A DNA stretch of 64,000 bases from Acinetobacter geminorum (GCF_013009345.1 NZ_JABELE010000010.1:104768-168767); one strand, 5' to 3'; numbered from the stretch's first letter, positions 8,940 through 17,749 are shown. Notes: generated from the letters alone by a model not told the origin. A program made the numbers and translations.

Positions 8940-9458
8940 ATGAGAAAAATTTATCCCTTACTTGCAGTTTTGACAGTAAGTAGTTGGGCCCATGCTCAAG
9001 ACTACTCGTTTCTTCCGGAAGCAAAATTAGCAGGACATACGGCATCTACGTGGAATGTGGGTGCAGGCGTTACTCAAAAATTATTACATCTAAATGGTGA
9101 GTGGGTAAATCCGTATGGTATTGCCTATGCGAAAGCCGGCGCATTTTTGAATGGTGACAAAACCGCTGGTGGTCAAGTTGGCTTCCGATATCCTTATTAT
9201 CTTACTGGCACAGACAAAAATGGTTACTATATCGGTTTCTATGCTGGTCATCTTGATAGTAAAGAGGTCGATGGTGATTTTAAATCCCGTTTAGGTGCGG
9301 GTGTTGATTTGGCCTATGTGTGGTTAAATTCAGAAAGAATTAGCACTTTTAGTGTGGGTATCGGTACGGCTGAAAAATTAACTGACCAGAACGGAAATGT
9401 TGCTGCAGATACTAAACCACAAATTCAATTTTCTTATTCTCTAAGTTTTGGTTTATAA
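8940..9458 (+). CDS. Predicted outer-membrane beta-barrel-like protein
   Basis: Unrecognised protein of 172 residues. A signal peptide (RKIYPLLAVLTVSSWAHA, cleavage before QDYSF) is followed by alternating aromatic and glycine segments (GYYIGFYAGHLDSK, LGAGVDLAYVWLN, STFSVGIGTAEKL) and a C-terminal QIQFSYSLSFGL of the kind seen at the end of outer-membrane barrels. ATG 8940 is chosen because GGAG at 8930-8933 sits six bases ahead of it; an ATG at 8928 would add four residues without such a site. It stands alone between mrdA (divergent) and a DUF445 gene. Function is not inferred. Confidence 0.7.
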   Translation: MRKIYPLLAVLTVSSWAHAQDYSFLPEAKLAGHTASTWNVGAGVTQKLLHLNGEWVNPYGIAYAKAGAFLNGDKTAGGQVGFRYPYYLTGTDKNGYYIGFYAGHLDSKEVDGDFKSRLGAGVDLAYVWLNSERISTFSVGIGTAEKLTDQNGNVAADTKPQIQFSYSLSFGL

Positions 9459-9519
9459 AACAAAGCAGTTTATCGTTAACTCGCCATAAGCAGAGCACAA
9501 ATAAATACGAGAGTCTTAC

Positions 9520-10833
9520 ATGTTAGAGTACGTCAGTGGATTGTGGCAGACCTTTTTACACAGACCTGATTTTTGGGCCGTTTTGAGTATTATTCCCGTA
9601 ACGGCTTTTGTCACATGGGCACATGTGTGGATGGCTTTAAAAATGGTATTTTACCCAATTAAATTTTGGGGATTCCATTTAGGACCATTGCCGGTAGGTT
9701 GGCAAGGTATCGTGCCACGTAAAGCAGGACGTATCTCTGGGATTATTACCGATAACACTTTATCTAAATTAGGTTCATTGCGTGAATTTTTAGAAGCAAT
9801 GGATCCTGAAGATATGGCGCGTATTATTGGTGAACAAGTCGGTTTTGAACTTGAACATCTTATTGATGAAGTCATGATCGATCGTAATGCCGTACTTTGG
9901 GAAAATTTACCTTATTCAATTAAACGCCGTATTTATGCTCAAGCACATAAGCAATTGCCGGGTGTGCTAAAAGAATTAGTGACTGAGCTGACCATGAATG
10001 TAGAGTCACTGGTTAACATGCGTGAAATGGTCGTGAGCCAGATGGAAGGTGATCGCCGTTTAATGGTACGTATGTTCTTAAAGGTTGGTCAAAAAGAAAT
10101 TAATTTTATTTGGCATATTAGTGCACTAATTGGGATGTTCTTTGGTATTTTCCAAATGGTGGTTTGGTTTGTAGTACCATGGCACTGGACAGTACCATTT
10201 TGGGCTGCAATTTGGGGCTTTTTAACTAACTGGATCGCAATCTGGATGGTGTTTAACCCAATTGAGCCGCATTATATTCGTTATCCACAGATTTTTAGAT
10301 TAACAAAAGATCGTAAGTTTCCATGGATTGTACCAGTTCTTCGAATTGGGACCTATAATGTCCAAGGCGCTTTTATGAAGCGTCAAGAGGAAGTCTCTGA
10401 TGTGTTTTCGAGCGTAGTCACAGAAGATCTGATCACGTTAAAATCGATTATGACCGAAATGATGTACGGGCCGCGTAAAGATAAAACGCGCCGCATTGTT
10501 AAGCGTCATATTAACGAAATCATGGAAACACCGTTAGTTCGCACCTCTTTACAGCTTTCTTTAGGGCCAAGAGAGTACGCAAGATTAAAGACGGACTTGA
10601 TTGATCGTTCAATTGAAATTACGATGGGACCCGTATGTGACCCAGCACTGAACGCAAGCCGGGCACAGAAGATTTTTCAAATGTTTAAAGAGCGTATTCG
10701 TGAACTAACACCAAAAGAATTTCAGAATTTATTACGTCCTGCATTTCAGGAGGATGAGTGGATTCTTATTGTACTAGGTGGGGTAACCGGATTTATTGCT
10801 GGTACAATACATTTGTTTGTGGCTTTCTTATAA
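9520..10833 (+). CDS. DUF445-family membrane protein
   Basis: A 437-residue inner-membrane protein of the DUF445/YheB type. Hydrophobic helices are visible at about residues 17-45, a pair near 200-245 (HISALIGMFFGIF and WGFLTNWIAIWMVFNP) and at the extreme C-terminus (WILIVLGGVTGFIAGTIHL). Soluble helical segments between them include the repeated ELTPKEFQNLLRP-like motif usual for DUF445. The family has no established function. It is monocistronic by spacing: 60 bases from the gene before and 86 from adk. Confidence 0.75.
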   Translation: MLEYVSGLWQTFLHRPDFWAVLSIIPVTAFVTWAHVWMALKMVFYPIKFWGFHLGPLPVGWQGIVPRKAGRISGIITDNTLSKLGSLREFLEAMDPEDMARIIGEQVGFELEHLIDEVMIDRNAVLWENLPYSIKRRIYAQAHKQLPGVLKELVTELTMNVESLVNMREMVVSQMEGDRRLMVRMFLKVGQKEINFIWHISALIGMFFGIFQMVVWFVVPWHWTVPFWAAIWGFLTNWIAIWMVFNPIEPHYIRYPQIFRLTKDRKFPWIVPVLRIGTYNVQGAFMKRQEEVSDVFSSVVTEDLITLKSIMTEMMYGPRKDKTRRIVKRHINEIMETPLVRTSLQLSLGPREYARLKTDLIDRSIEITMGPVCDPALNASRAQKIFQMFKERIRELTPKEFQNLLRPAFQEDEWILIVLGGVTGFIAGTIHLFVAFL

Positions 10834-10919
10834 TTCGATGTCAGGCAGGATCTATTGAAGATTAACGAGACTTTTTCTGCCGGACTTCATATTCATTGTT
10901 TTAAATGAGGATGTTTTTT

Positions 10920-11573
10920 ATGCGCATTATTTTACTCGGACCACCTGGAGCAGGCAAAGGGACTCAGGCTCAGTTGATCTGTAAGCGCTACAATGTCCCA
11001 CAAATTTCAACCGGTGATATGCTCCGTGCTGCGATTCGTGAAGGTACTGAATTAGGTCTAAAAGCTAAAAGTGTAATGGAATCTGGCGGTTTGGTTTCAG
11101 ATGAACTTATTATCGGTTTAGTAAAAGAACGTATTGCTCAACCTGACTGTGCAAATGGCTGCATTTTTGATGGTTTCCCACGTACTATTCCACAAGCTGA
11201 AGCTTTGGAAAAAGAAGGGATTAGCATTGATCACGTGATTGAAATTGATGTTCCTGATGAAGAAATCGTAAAACGTCTTTCTGGTCGTCGTCAGCATCCA
11301 GCTTCTGGCCGTGTTTATCACACTGTATACAATCCACCTAAAGTGGAAGGTAAAGATGATGAAACTGGTGAAGATCTTGTTCAACGTCCAGATGACCAAG
11401 AAGAAACAATCCGTAAGCGTTTAGCATCTTATCACACTGAAACAGAGCAATTGGTTGGTTTCTACCAAGGTCGTGCTGCTTCTGGTGAAAATGCGCCAAC
11501 TTATGACAAGCTTGATGGCTTGCGTACAATTGAAGATGTACAAAAAGATTTGTTCAACATCTTAGACAAATAA
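10920..11573 (+). CDS. adk: Adenylate kinase
   Basis: Adenylate kinase interconverts ATP, ADP and AMP (ATP + AMP = 2 ADP) in the cytoplasm. The protein has 217 residues, the long-form length with the LID domain. The P-loop GPPGAGKGT is at residues 7-15, the AMP-binding DGFPRT motif near 84-89, and the LID starts at GRRQHPASGRVYH. The LID lacks the four-cysteine zinc site. In-frame ATGs at 10905 and 10911 overlap the GAGG ribosome-binding site at 10907-10910, so ATG 10920 is the start. A terminator follows the stop. Confidence 0.97.
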   Translation: MRIILLGPPGAGKGTQAQLICKRYNVPQISTGDMLRAAIREGTELGLKAKSVMESGGLVSDELIIGLVKERIAQPDCANGCIFDGFPRTIPQAEALEKEGISIDHVIEIDVPDEEIVKRLSGRRQHPASGRVYHTVYNPPKVEGKDDETGEDLVQRPDDQEETIRKRLASYHTETEQLVGFYQGRAASGENAPTYDKLDGLRTIEDVQKDLFNILDK

Positions 11574-11594
11574 TTTAATATTGTTTGTGATAAT

Positions 11595-11620
11595 GAGCCC
11601 TCTTTGTGAGGGCTCTTTTC
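11595..11620 (+). terminator. Intrinsic terminator after adk
   Basis: Perfect 8-base-pair stem GAGCCCTC (11595-11602) with GAGGGCTC (11608-11615), five-base loop, followed by TTTTC. It lies 22 bases after the adk stop. Confidence 0.85.
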
Positions 11621-11644
11621 TTTGATTAGGTGCAGGAGAACAAT

Positions 11645-11782
11645 ATGAAAATCATATTGATTTTGGTGGTATTGCTGAGTCTGGCACTATTAATATTTTT
11701 GGCTTTTCAAAGCTACAAAATGCTGAGACAGGTTCAAAGACAAGCAAAAGAAGAGCGTAATGAAAAAAAGCGTCTAAAGTAA
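11645..11782 (+). CDS. Small single-pass membrane protein, 45 residues
   Basis: A short gene with a good start: AGGAG at about 11634 precedes ATG 11645 by six bases. The peptide begins MKIILILVVLLSLALLIFLA, one strong transmembrane helix, followed by a highly charged tail (QRQAKEERNEKKRLK) that would face the cytoplasm by the positive-inside rule. No family is recognised. It lies between the adk terminator and the convergent nth gene, so it would need its own promoter or readthrough. The organised hydrophobic-then-basic layout and the ribosome-binding site support it being real. Confidence 0.6.
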   Translation: MKIILILVVLLSLALLIFLAFQSYKMLRQVQRQAKEERNEKKRLK

Positions 11783-11818
11783 GTTTGATTGGGTATGATC
11801 CCTATACCCAATCTATTT

Positions 11819-12508
11819 TTAAGCTTCAATATTTTTAATGGCAATTTGCTTTTGTGCGCCAAATTCAAATCGATCAGGCCAGTTACAGACATCAGCAACA
11901 ACACATTCTGCACATTTAGGTTTACGGGCGATACAACAATAACGACCGTGCAATATGAGCCAGTGATGCGAATCTAAAATAAATTCTTTAGGAATAACCT
12001 TAATTAAGCGGTGCTCAACTTCAAGTACATTTTTACCTACGGCTAAACCAGTTCGATTTCCCACTCGGAAAATATGGGTATCGACAGCCATAGTCGGTTG
12101 TCCAAAAGCTGTATTTAAAACTACATTGGCTGTTTTACGTCCGACACCCGGTAAAGCTTCCAAGTCTTTTCTATTGCTTGGAACTTCGCTGTTAAATTGT
12201 TCCATTAAAATCTTACAGGTCTTAATGACATTTTCTGCTTTAGCGTTGTAAAGGCCAATTGTCTTGATATATTCCTTTAACCCATCTACGCCTAAGTTAT
12301 AGATTTTCTCTGCTGTATTTGCCACAGGGTAGAGCTTATCAGTTGCTTTATTAACACTTACGTCGGTCGCTTGAGCTGACAACATAACTGCAATCAGTAG
12401 CTCAAATGGAGATGAATATTTTAACTCGGTTTGAGGTGAAGGTCGTTGTTCGCGAAGGCGTTCAAAGAAAATTTGAATCTGCTTTTTCGTCATATTTTTG
12501 ACGGCCAT
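11819..12508 (-). CDS. nth: Endonuclease III
   Basis: Nth is the DNA glycosylase/AP lyase that removes oxidised pyrimidines. Visible elements are the helix-hairpin-helix LPGVGRKTANVVLN with the catalytic lysine, the catalytic aspartate in VDTHIFRVGNR, and the C-terminal iron-sulfur loop with cysteines spaced 6, 2 and 5 (CIARKPKC, CAEC, CVVADVC). The ATG at 12508 is preceded by a strong AGGAGG. The preceding rsxB stop is directly adjacent, so the two are co-transcribed; rsx-nth linkage is also found in E. coli. Length 229 is slightly above the 211 of E. coli because of both ends. Confidence 0.96.
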   Translation of the reverse strand: MAVKNMTKKQIQIFFERLREQRPSPQTELKYSSPFELLIAVMLSAQATDVSVNKATDKLYPVANTAEKIYNLGVDGLKEYIKTIGLYNAKAENVIKTCKILMEQFNSEVPSNRKDLEALPGVGRKTANVVLNTAFGQPTMAVDTHIFRVGNRTGLAVGKNVLEVEHRLIKVIPKEFILDSHHWLILHGRYCCIARKPKCAECVVADVCNWPDRFEFGAQKQIAIKNIEA

Positions 12509-13300
12509 TCAGACCTCCTGTAATTGAATGAGTTGCTGTTGTAGTTCATCAAGTTGAAGACGCTTTTTAGCATCTTCTCGAACACTGAGCTGCTTTTCCA
12601 ACTTTTTAATTTGTGTACGAATTTTCGCTAATTCAATTGTGGTTTTTGCATCGTTTACAATCGCTTCTTTTGGCTTCTCGATGAGCTCAATTGAAGGTAA
12701 ATCATCAAGTGCTTGAGAGAACTGTGCAAACAGCTGGGTATCAATTTCAGCACGTACCACCGGGCCTTTACGATGTATACGACGTTTCTCTTCACGTTGA
12801 ATATGCGCGTAATAACGTTGTCGTAAATCATTTTGCTCCGCAATGCGTTGCTGTTCGCTTGGTAATGCTTGCGTGTCTTCGACCAAATCAATGCAATCTA
12901 CCGGACAAGGTGGAATACATAGCTCACAACCCGTACATAAGTCAGTCAAAATGGTATGCATGAGCTTACCACTTCCAATAATAGCATCTACAGGGCAAGC
13001 ACTAATACATTTGGTGCAACCAATACATTCATCTTCTCGAATAATCGCTTTCATTCGCTGGGGACGACCATCGGTCTGCACAGGCCATACGCTAGTCTCA
13101 GCGGTTAATACAGGACGATTTAATAGATTCGCGAGTGCATCGGCTACAGGCTGACCACCTGGAACACATTTATTTGCTTCTTCACCTTCAGCAATCGACT
13201 TTGCGTAGGGTAGACATCCATCACGATGTCCACATAAACCACACTGAGTCTGTGGTAATAACGCATCAATCTCGCGTATGAGAGAAATAGATGAATTCAT
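12509..13300 (-). CDS. rsxB: RsxB/RnfB-like iron-sulfur protein without its complex
   Basis: A 263-residue ferredoxin-like protein related to RsxB/RnfB, the electron-transfer subunit of the Rnf/Rsx complex. It has the four-cysteine domain (TQCGLCGHRDGC ... NKCVPGG) at about 15-50 and two ferredoxin clusters, CIGCTKCISACP and CTGCELCIPPCP, at about 90-140. The C-terminal 80 residues are a charged coiled coil. The hydrophobic N-terminal anchor of E. coli RsxB is missing, and no rsxA, C, D, G or E lies nearby, so the protein is probably soluble. ATG 13300 is preferred to an in-frame TTG at 13309. Electron partners are unknown. Confidence 0.85.
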   Translation of the reverse strand: MNSSISLIREIDALLPQTQCGLCGHRDGCLPYAKSIAEGEEANKCVPGGQPVADALANLLNRPVLTAETSVWPVQTDGRPQRMKAIIREDECIGCTKCISACPVDAIIGSGKLMHTILTDLCTGCELCIPPCPVDCIDLVEDTQALPSEQQRIAEQNDLRQRYYAHIQREEKRRIHRKGPVVRAEIDTQLFAQFSQALDDLPSIELIEKPKEAIVNDAKTTIELAKIRTQIKKLEKQLSVREDAKKRLQLDELQQQLIQLQEV

Positions 13301-13632
13301 AGTGGGCAAATAGCTTGGTTAAAACGATGCGATAATGAAGAAAAACCTAAGTAAGGTCAATGGATTTTAACGAATTTATTGGCTTTTTGGTTGACCTAAA
13401 ATGTAGCTAATATTGCACAATAATAGATCAATAAAAATAAAAAGATAAATGACTATTTCTTATTTTTAAGTAGTTTTTCTAAAAATAAGTTTTTGATAAT
13501 TAAGATAAATAAAATAATTTAAAATAAGTATTGTTAAAATTGATGGAAAGGGATTTAATATTTTGCTGCTAAATGATGCATTTAAAAATGTATTGCACCA
13601 ATTTAATTCATTACTATGCTGAGGACCGTGCA
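13301..13632. other. AT-rich divergent intergenic region, rsxB/gdhA
   Basis: About 330 very AT-rich bases between divergent rsxB and gdhA. It must hold both promoters. I see runs of AT without a confident promoter pair, no hairpin with a T run, and no convincing small gene. An apparent N-terminal extension of gdhA (ATG 13573) falls here but lacks a ribosome-binding site. Confidence 0.5.
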
Positions 13633-14976
13633 TTGAAATACAACAACCTGAATGAATTCCTGAATTACGTGCAAGCGCGTGATCCGCATCAACCTGAGTT
13701 CTTGCAAGCTGTAGAAGAAGTCATGACAAGTTTGTGGCCATTTATTGAAAAAAATCCAGAATATGCAGAGCAGGGATTGCTAGAACGTTTGGTTGAACCT
13801 GAGCGTGTGATTCAATTCCGTGTTTCATGGATGGATGATCAAGGCCAGACTCAAGTTAACCGAGCTTTCCGCGTTCAATACAATTCAGCAATTGGTCCAT
13901 TCAAAGGTGGGATGCGTTTCCATCCATCCGTCAATCTATCAATTTTAAAATTTTTAGGTTTTGAACAAACTTTTAAAAACTCACTTACTACCTTACCAAT
14001 GGGTGGAGGGAAAGGTGGTTCAGATTTTGATCCTAAAGGTAAATCTGATGCTGAAATTATGCGCTTCTGTCAAGCATTAATCATTGAGCTTTATCGCCAT
14101 TTAGGACCAAATACGGATATTCCTGCGGGTGACATTGGTGTGGGGGCACGTGAAGTTGGTTATATGGCAGGCATGATGAAAAAGCTGAGTAACGACACCG
14201 CTTGTGTCTTTACCGGTAAGGGAATTTCATTTGGGGGTAGCTTGATGCGCCCTGAAGCAACTGGTTATGGTACGGTTTATTTTGCAGAAGAAATGCTAAA
14301 AGCCCGCGGACAATCTTTTGCTGGTAAAACAGTTTCTGTTTCAGGTTCTGGTAACGTCGCACAATATGCAGCAGAAAAAGCGATGTTCTTAGGGGCAAAA
14401 GTTGTTACTTTGTCGGACTCAAGCGGCACAGTTTATTTAAAAAATGGTTTTACAGATGAGTTGCTTGCTGAAGTAATGGAACTGAAAAACGTTAAACGTG
14501 GTCGTATTTCCGAGTTTGCTTCTAAACATGGTTTTGAATATTTTGAAGGAAAAACGCCTTGGCATATTCCTGTTGATATTGCTTTGCCATGTGCTACACA
14601 AAATGAATTAACGGGTGAAGACGCTAAAACACTTATTTCTAACGGTGTCATTTGTGTAGCTGAAGGTGCTAATATGCCATCAACACTTGAAGCAGTTGAA
14701 CACTTTATCGAAGCTAAAATTTTGTATGCGCCAGGTAAAGCATCTAATGCGGGTGGTGTGGCAACTTCTGGTTTAGAAATGTCTCAAAATGCAATTCGTT
14801 TAAGCTGGACCCATGCTGAGGTCGATGAACGCTTACATGCAATTATGAAAGACATTCATGCCAACTGTGTTAGATACGGTACTAAAGAAGACGGTACTGT
14901 GAACTATGTGGATGGTGCCAATATTGCAGGTTTTGTAAAAGTTGCTGATGCAATGCTTGCCCAAGGTATTTTCTAA
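13633..14976 (+). CDS. gdhA: NADP-type glutamate dehydrogenase
   Basis: GdhA makes glutamate from 2-oxoglutarate, ammonia and NAD(P)H. The body is 447 residues, as in the E. coli enzyme. The dehydrogenase signature with the catalytic lysines is visible in GPFKGGMRFHPSVN and LPMGGGKGGSDFDPKGKS, and the Rossmann glycine motif in VSVSGSGNVAQYAAEKA. The start is taken as TTG 13633, because GAGGA at 13621-13625 sits eight bases before it and the protein then begins at the conserved KYNNLNEFLNYVQARDP. An upstream ATG at 13573 would add 20 atypical residues. A non-ATG start may dampen expression. Confidence 0.94.
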   Translation: MKYNNLNEFLNYVQARDPHQPEFLQAVEEVMTSLWPFIEKNPEYAEQGLLERLVEPERVIQFRVSWMDDQGQTQVNRAFRVQYNSAIGPFKGGMRFHPSVNLSILKFLGFEQTFKNSLTTLPMGGGKGGSDFDPKGKSDAEIMRFCQALIIELYRHLGPNTDIPAGDIGVGAREVGYMAGMMKKLSNDTACVFTGKGISFGGSLMRPEATGYGTVYFAEEMLKARGQSFAGKTVSVSGSGNVAQYAAEKAMFLGAKVVTLSDSSGTVYLKNGFTDELLAEVMELKNVKRGRISEFASKHGFEYFEGKTPWHIPVDIALPCATQNELTGEDAKTLISNGVICVAEGANMPSTLEAVEHFIEAKILYAPGKASNAGGVATSGLEMSQNAIRLSWTHAEVDERLHAIMKDIHANCVRYGTKEDGTVNYVDGANIAGFVKVADAMLAQGIF

Positions 14977-14985
14977 GATATAAAT

Positions 14986-15019
14986 AAAAAAATCCGATGC
15001 ATAAGCATCGGATTTTTTT
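14986..15019. terminator. Bidirectional terminator between gdhA and a lipoprotein gene
   Basis: Long hairpin: the A-rich arm ending in ATCCGATGC (to 15000) pairs with GCATCGGAT (from 15005) and then a run of seven T. Loop of four bases. It serves the convergent genes on both sides. Confidence 0.88.
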
Positions 15020-15030
15020 AGTCTAAAAAC

Positions 15031-16140
15031 TTATTTTTTAGGTTTTTTAACTAACTCTTGTTCTACAACCATATCTAATACATCTGCTTGACTAGATTGG
15101 TCTGCAGCTGGGTTTTTCACTTCAAAACGTTTTACACGCAAAATTACGCGTTGGTCTGGTTTGTGTTCAAAACCTTCGATTTGACCGTAATATAATGACC
15201 AGTTTTTGTCAGCGTAAGTTTTAACGCCTTTGTCATCATATTTAATTTCACGAACTTGCATACAAGTTTGTGGCGCAACACCAGTACAAGATTTAGTTTC
15301 TGAAGCAACTTCTAGGAAAACTGTTTTTCCTTCAGATTGATATTTTGCTTCAGGTGTCATTTTACCTGTGAAGGTATATTTCTGGCCTTGAGCATCAGAT
15401 ACTGTCAATGTGGGTTGATCAACATTTGTAGTATTGAGTTCAAACGGAATTGCACGTTTTTGGAAGAGGCTGCTAGAGAACTGTTCCTGTTTCATTAAAG
15501 CAGGTTCACATGCCATCATCGTCGACATTACGTCTGTCGTTACAATCGTATTGTTTTCAACTTTCCAGGTTGTGCCTTGGCGGTTACAACCTGTTGCGAT
15601 AGATAGACGATCATTTGTAAAGTTAAGAACGATTGGCTTTTTAGTATTTTCAGGCTGATATGACCAAGAGTAATCTGTTAAAGCTTGAGTATTAACTGCT
15701 TTTTGACCTTGGAAAATGTGTTTTTGACCAGTTTTATCTGTCACCGTTAAAATCACTTGACCATTAGTGTTGCTAATTTCGATTGGTAATTTTGCTTCGT
15801 TGAAGATGCTATTCGACAATTGTTCTTGTTTCATTAAATCATCTTGGCAAGCCATTCTAGTTGAAACAAGATTAGAAGTAACAAGTTGGTTACCTTCAAC
15901 TTTCCAAGTACCGCCTTGGCCATTACAACCTGTATTGATTGCTAATTTACCATCTGCATTAAAGTTAAGAATAAGTGGCTTAGATGCTTTTACATTTTGA
16001 TAAGTCCATGCATATTCACCTAAAGTGGTTGCAAGGTTTTGTTGTTGCTCAGATACAATTGGAGCAGGAGTATTAGTAACTGTTTGACACGCCATCAAAG
16101 AAAAAGGTAATAACGCAAGAATTAAATATTTAATTTTCAT
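15031..16140 (-). CDS. Lipoprotein with two META domains and a DUF4377 domain
   Basis: A 369-residue lipoprotein with lipobox LMAC at 15-18. Two tandem META (HslJ-like) repeats occupy about 38-145 and 147-260; each has the motif pattern NTGCNGQG or ATGCNRQG, TWKVE, and a later cysteine in the phrase MACQDDLMKQEQ or MACEPALMKQEQ. The cysteine pairs probably form disulfides in the periplasm. The last 100 residues (TCMQVREIKYDD, LYYGQIEGFEH, RVKRFEV) fit DUF4377. META-domain proteins in E. coli (HslJ) are linked to novobiocin tolerance, but no precise role is known for this architecture. It appears monocistronic with a terminator downstream. Confidence 0.82.
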   Translation of the reverse strand: MKIKYLILALLPFSLMACQTVTNTPAPIVSEQQQNLATTLGEYAWTYQNVKASKPLILNFNADGKLAINTGCNGQGGTWKVEGNQLVTSNLVSTRMACQDDLMKQEQLSNSIFNEAKLPIEISNTNGQVILTVTDKTGQKHIFQGQKAVNTQALTDYSWSYQPENTKKPIVLNFTNDRLSIATGCNRQGTTWKVENNTIVTTDVMSTMMACEPALMKQEQFSSSLFQKRAIPFELNTTNVDQPTLTVSDAQGQKYTFTGKMTPEAKYQSEGKTVFLEVASETKSCTGVAPQTCMQVREIKYDDKGVKTYADKNWSLYYGQIEGFEHKPDQRVILRVKRFEVKNPAADQSSQADVLDMVVEQELVKKPKK

Positions 16141-16276
16141 TTAAAAACTTCAAGTAAAAAACAACAGTAATAAGCTTAAAACATTCAAAAAAAAAGAAAA
16201 TGTAAACATTTGATTGTTTCGGTTTTTAAAATGTATAAGTTTGTAAATTATTCTAATTTTCAACAAAAATAATGGT

Positions 16277-16300
16277 ATACCCCGCAAAACGGGGTATTTC
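16277..16300. terminator. Hairpin terminator after the dioxygenase gene
   Basis: Perfect 8-base-pair stem ATACCCCG (16277-16284) with CGGGGTAT (16290-16297) and loop CAAAA. It is just downstream of the minus-strand gene ending at 16308. T runs are short on either side. Confidence 0.6.
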
Positions 16301-16307
16301 TTAATAA

Positions 16308-17084
16308 TTAATCAAAACGATAGATGTCCATTCCTAATGAGCCCATTGTGAAGCTACTATGAACAATCGTAAAGCGATTGCCTGTACCCATAGCAAAAAA
16401 CAAAGGTGCAAAATGTTCAAGCGTAGGGTGGTTGCGTTTTACGTAAGGTAGTGTTTGCCAGTCTAAAACTCCATCATAATCTTGATGGGAAAGCTTATTA
16501 ACGACAGTATTTCTAAATGTTGAAGCCCATTCAGGAACTTTAGAGTTGTCGCCTTGCCAAGATAACTCTGCAAGATTATGAGTAATACTTCCCGAACCAA
16601 TGAGTAAAATTTGTTCGTCACGTAAAGGGGCGAGCGTTTGTCCTATACGATAAATTTCTTGTGCGCTTAAATTTGATGGCAAAGAAATTTCAACTACAGG
16701 AATGTCTGCCTCTGGATACATATGCAATAAAGGCATCCACACGCCATGATCACGAGGACGTGTACTGTTGGCATGTGCAACAAAGTGAGCATCGGCCAAT
16801 AATTTTAAGATTTCTTCTGCTAATGCTGGATCGCCAGGCGCACTGTAGCGAATTTCATATAACTCTTTAGGAAATCCACGGAAGTCATGCCACGTTTCAG
16901 GACGAGTAGAAATGCTCACTTCAAGTGCTTTACTTTCCCAGTGCGCAGACATCACAATAATTGCCTTTGGTATAGGAAGATTTGTGCCTAGACGGTGTAG
17001 AGCAGGTCCCACTTGTTCTGGATCAAGTGCAAGCATGGGTGAACCATGTGAAATAAACAGTCCGGGAAGGGTTTGTAGTTCCAT
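16308..17084 (-). CDS. LigB/DODA-family extradiol dioxygenase (YgiD-like)
   Basis: A 258-residue class III extradiol ring-cleavage dioxygenase of the DODA/YgiD branch, typically zinc- or iron-dependent. Key motifs are the N-terminal GLFISHGSPMLALD with a metal-binding histidine, MSAHWES, the catalytic histidines in STRPRDHGVWMPLLHMYPEAD, and IGSGSITHNL. In E. coli YgiD acts as 4,5-DOPA dioxygenase in vitro; the physiological substrate here is unknown. No aromatic-degradation genes are adjacent, so no pathway can be assigned. It stands alone between two minus-strand genes. Confidence 0.85.
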   Translation of the reverse strand: MELQTLPGLFISHGSPMLALDPEQVGPALHRLGTNLPIPKAIIVMSAHWESKALEVSISTRPETWHDFRGFPKELYEIRYSAPGDPALAEEILKLLADAHFVAHANSTRPRDHGVWMPLLHMYPEADIPVVEISLPSNLSAQEIYRIGQTLAPLRDEQILLIGSGSITHNLAELSWQGDNSKVPEWASTFRNTVVNKLSHQDYDGVLDWQTLPYVKRNHPTLEHFAPLFFAMGTGNRFTIVHSSFTMGSLGMDIYRFD

Positions 17085-17196
17085 TTCATTACACCTGAGT
17101 TGAAAAGCAGAATAATAGGTATTATGCCAAAATCAGGACATGATAAAAGTATCCAGATTTCAACGGATTGTTCTTAAAATGAAACGTTTGTTCCTT

Positions 17197-17676
17197 TTAT
17201 GCACGGTGGTAGGGATGATTGTGATTAATACTCATGGCTCGATATAGTTGCTCGATTAATAAAACACGTACTAAAGGATGAGGCATCGTAAGTTTTGAAA
17301 GTGACCAATGCCAAGCGGCAGCTTTTCGTACTTGATCTGACAAACCATCTGGACCGCCGATAGCAAGTGCTACATCATTGCCCTCAAGCATCCATTGTTT
17401 CATTGTGTCAGCTAATTTCTCTGTACTCAGTTCCCGACCACCAACTTCTAGAGCAATTAAGGTTTCATTCGGTTTTAAAGCATTTAAAATGCTTTCGCCT
17501 TCAATTTGGCAATATTTTAAAATATCTGCTTCTGAATCATTCTTACCACGTTTGGCCATAGGTAGTTCAATAACTTGGGTTTGAACAAAAGGTTGGATGC
17601 GTTTGAAATAATCTTCAAAACCAGTAAGAACCCAAGCAGGCATTTTTTGACCAATGGTCAGAATACGAATTTTCAT
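17197..17676 (-). CDS. rlmH: 23S rRNA (pseudouridine-1915 N3)-methyltransferase RlmH
   Basis: RlmH is a SPOUT-class methyltransferase that modifies pseudouridine 1915 in helix 69 of 23S rRNA on assembled 70S ribosomes. It is 159 residues, close to the 155 of E. coli. The SPOUT knot motifs LALEVGGREL, LAIGGPDGLSD and the C-terminal LTMPHPLVRVLLIEQLYRA and NHPYHRA are all present. In E. coli it follows rsfS; here rsfS is not adjacent. The upstream intergenic region carries a probable small RNA on the same strand. Confidence 0.96.
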   Translation of the reverse strand: MKIRILTIGQKMPAWVLTGFEDYFKRIQPFVQTQVIELPMAKRGKNDSEADILKYCQIEGESILNALKPNETLIALEVGGRELSTEKLADTMKQWMLEGNDVALAIGGPDGLSDQVRKAAAWHWSLSKLTMPHPLVRVLLIEQLYRAMSINHNHPYHRA

Positions 17677-17749
17677 GTTATCTATTCATTCAAAAACAGC
17701 TGGCGCATTATACCTGAGTAATGAAAGCATCTGACGATCTAAAAGACAG

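Noticed and set aside
13573..13632. ATG start of gdhA adding 20 residues
   Set aside because: The extension does not fit the family N-terminus and lacks a ribosome-binding site; TTG 13633 has GAGGA at proper distance.
17179..17247. 22-codon plus frame MKRLFLLCTVVGMIVINTHG
   Set aside because: It looks like a signal peptide but overlaps the rlmH 3' end on the other strand and has no ribosome-binding site.
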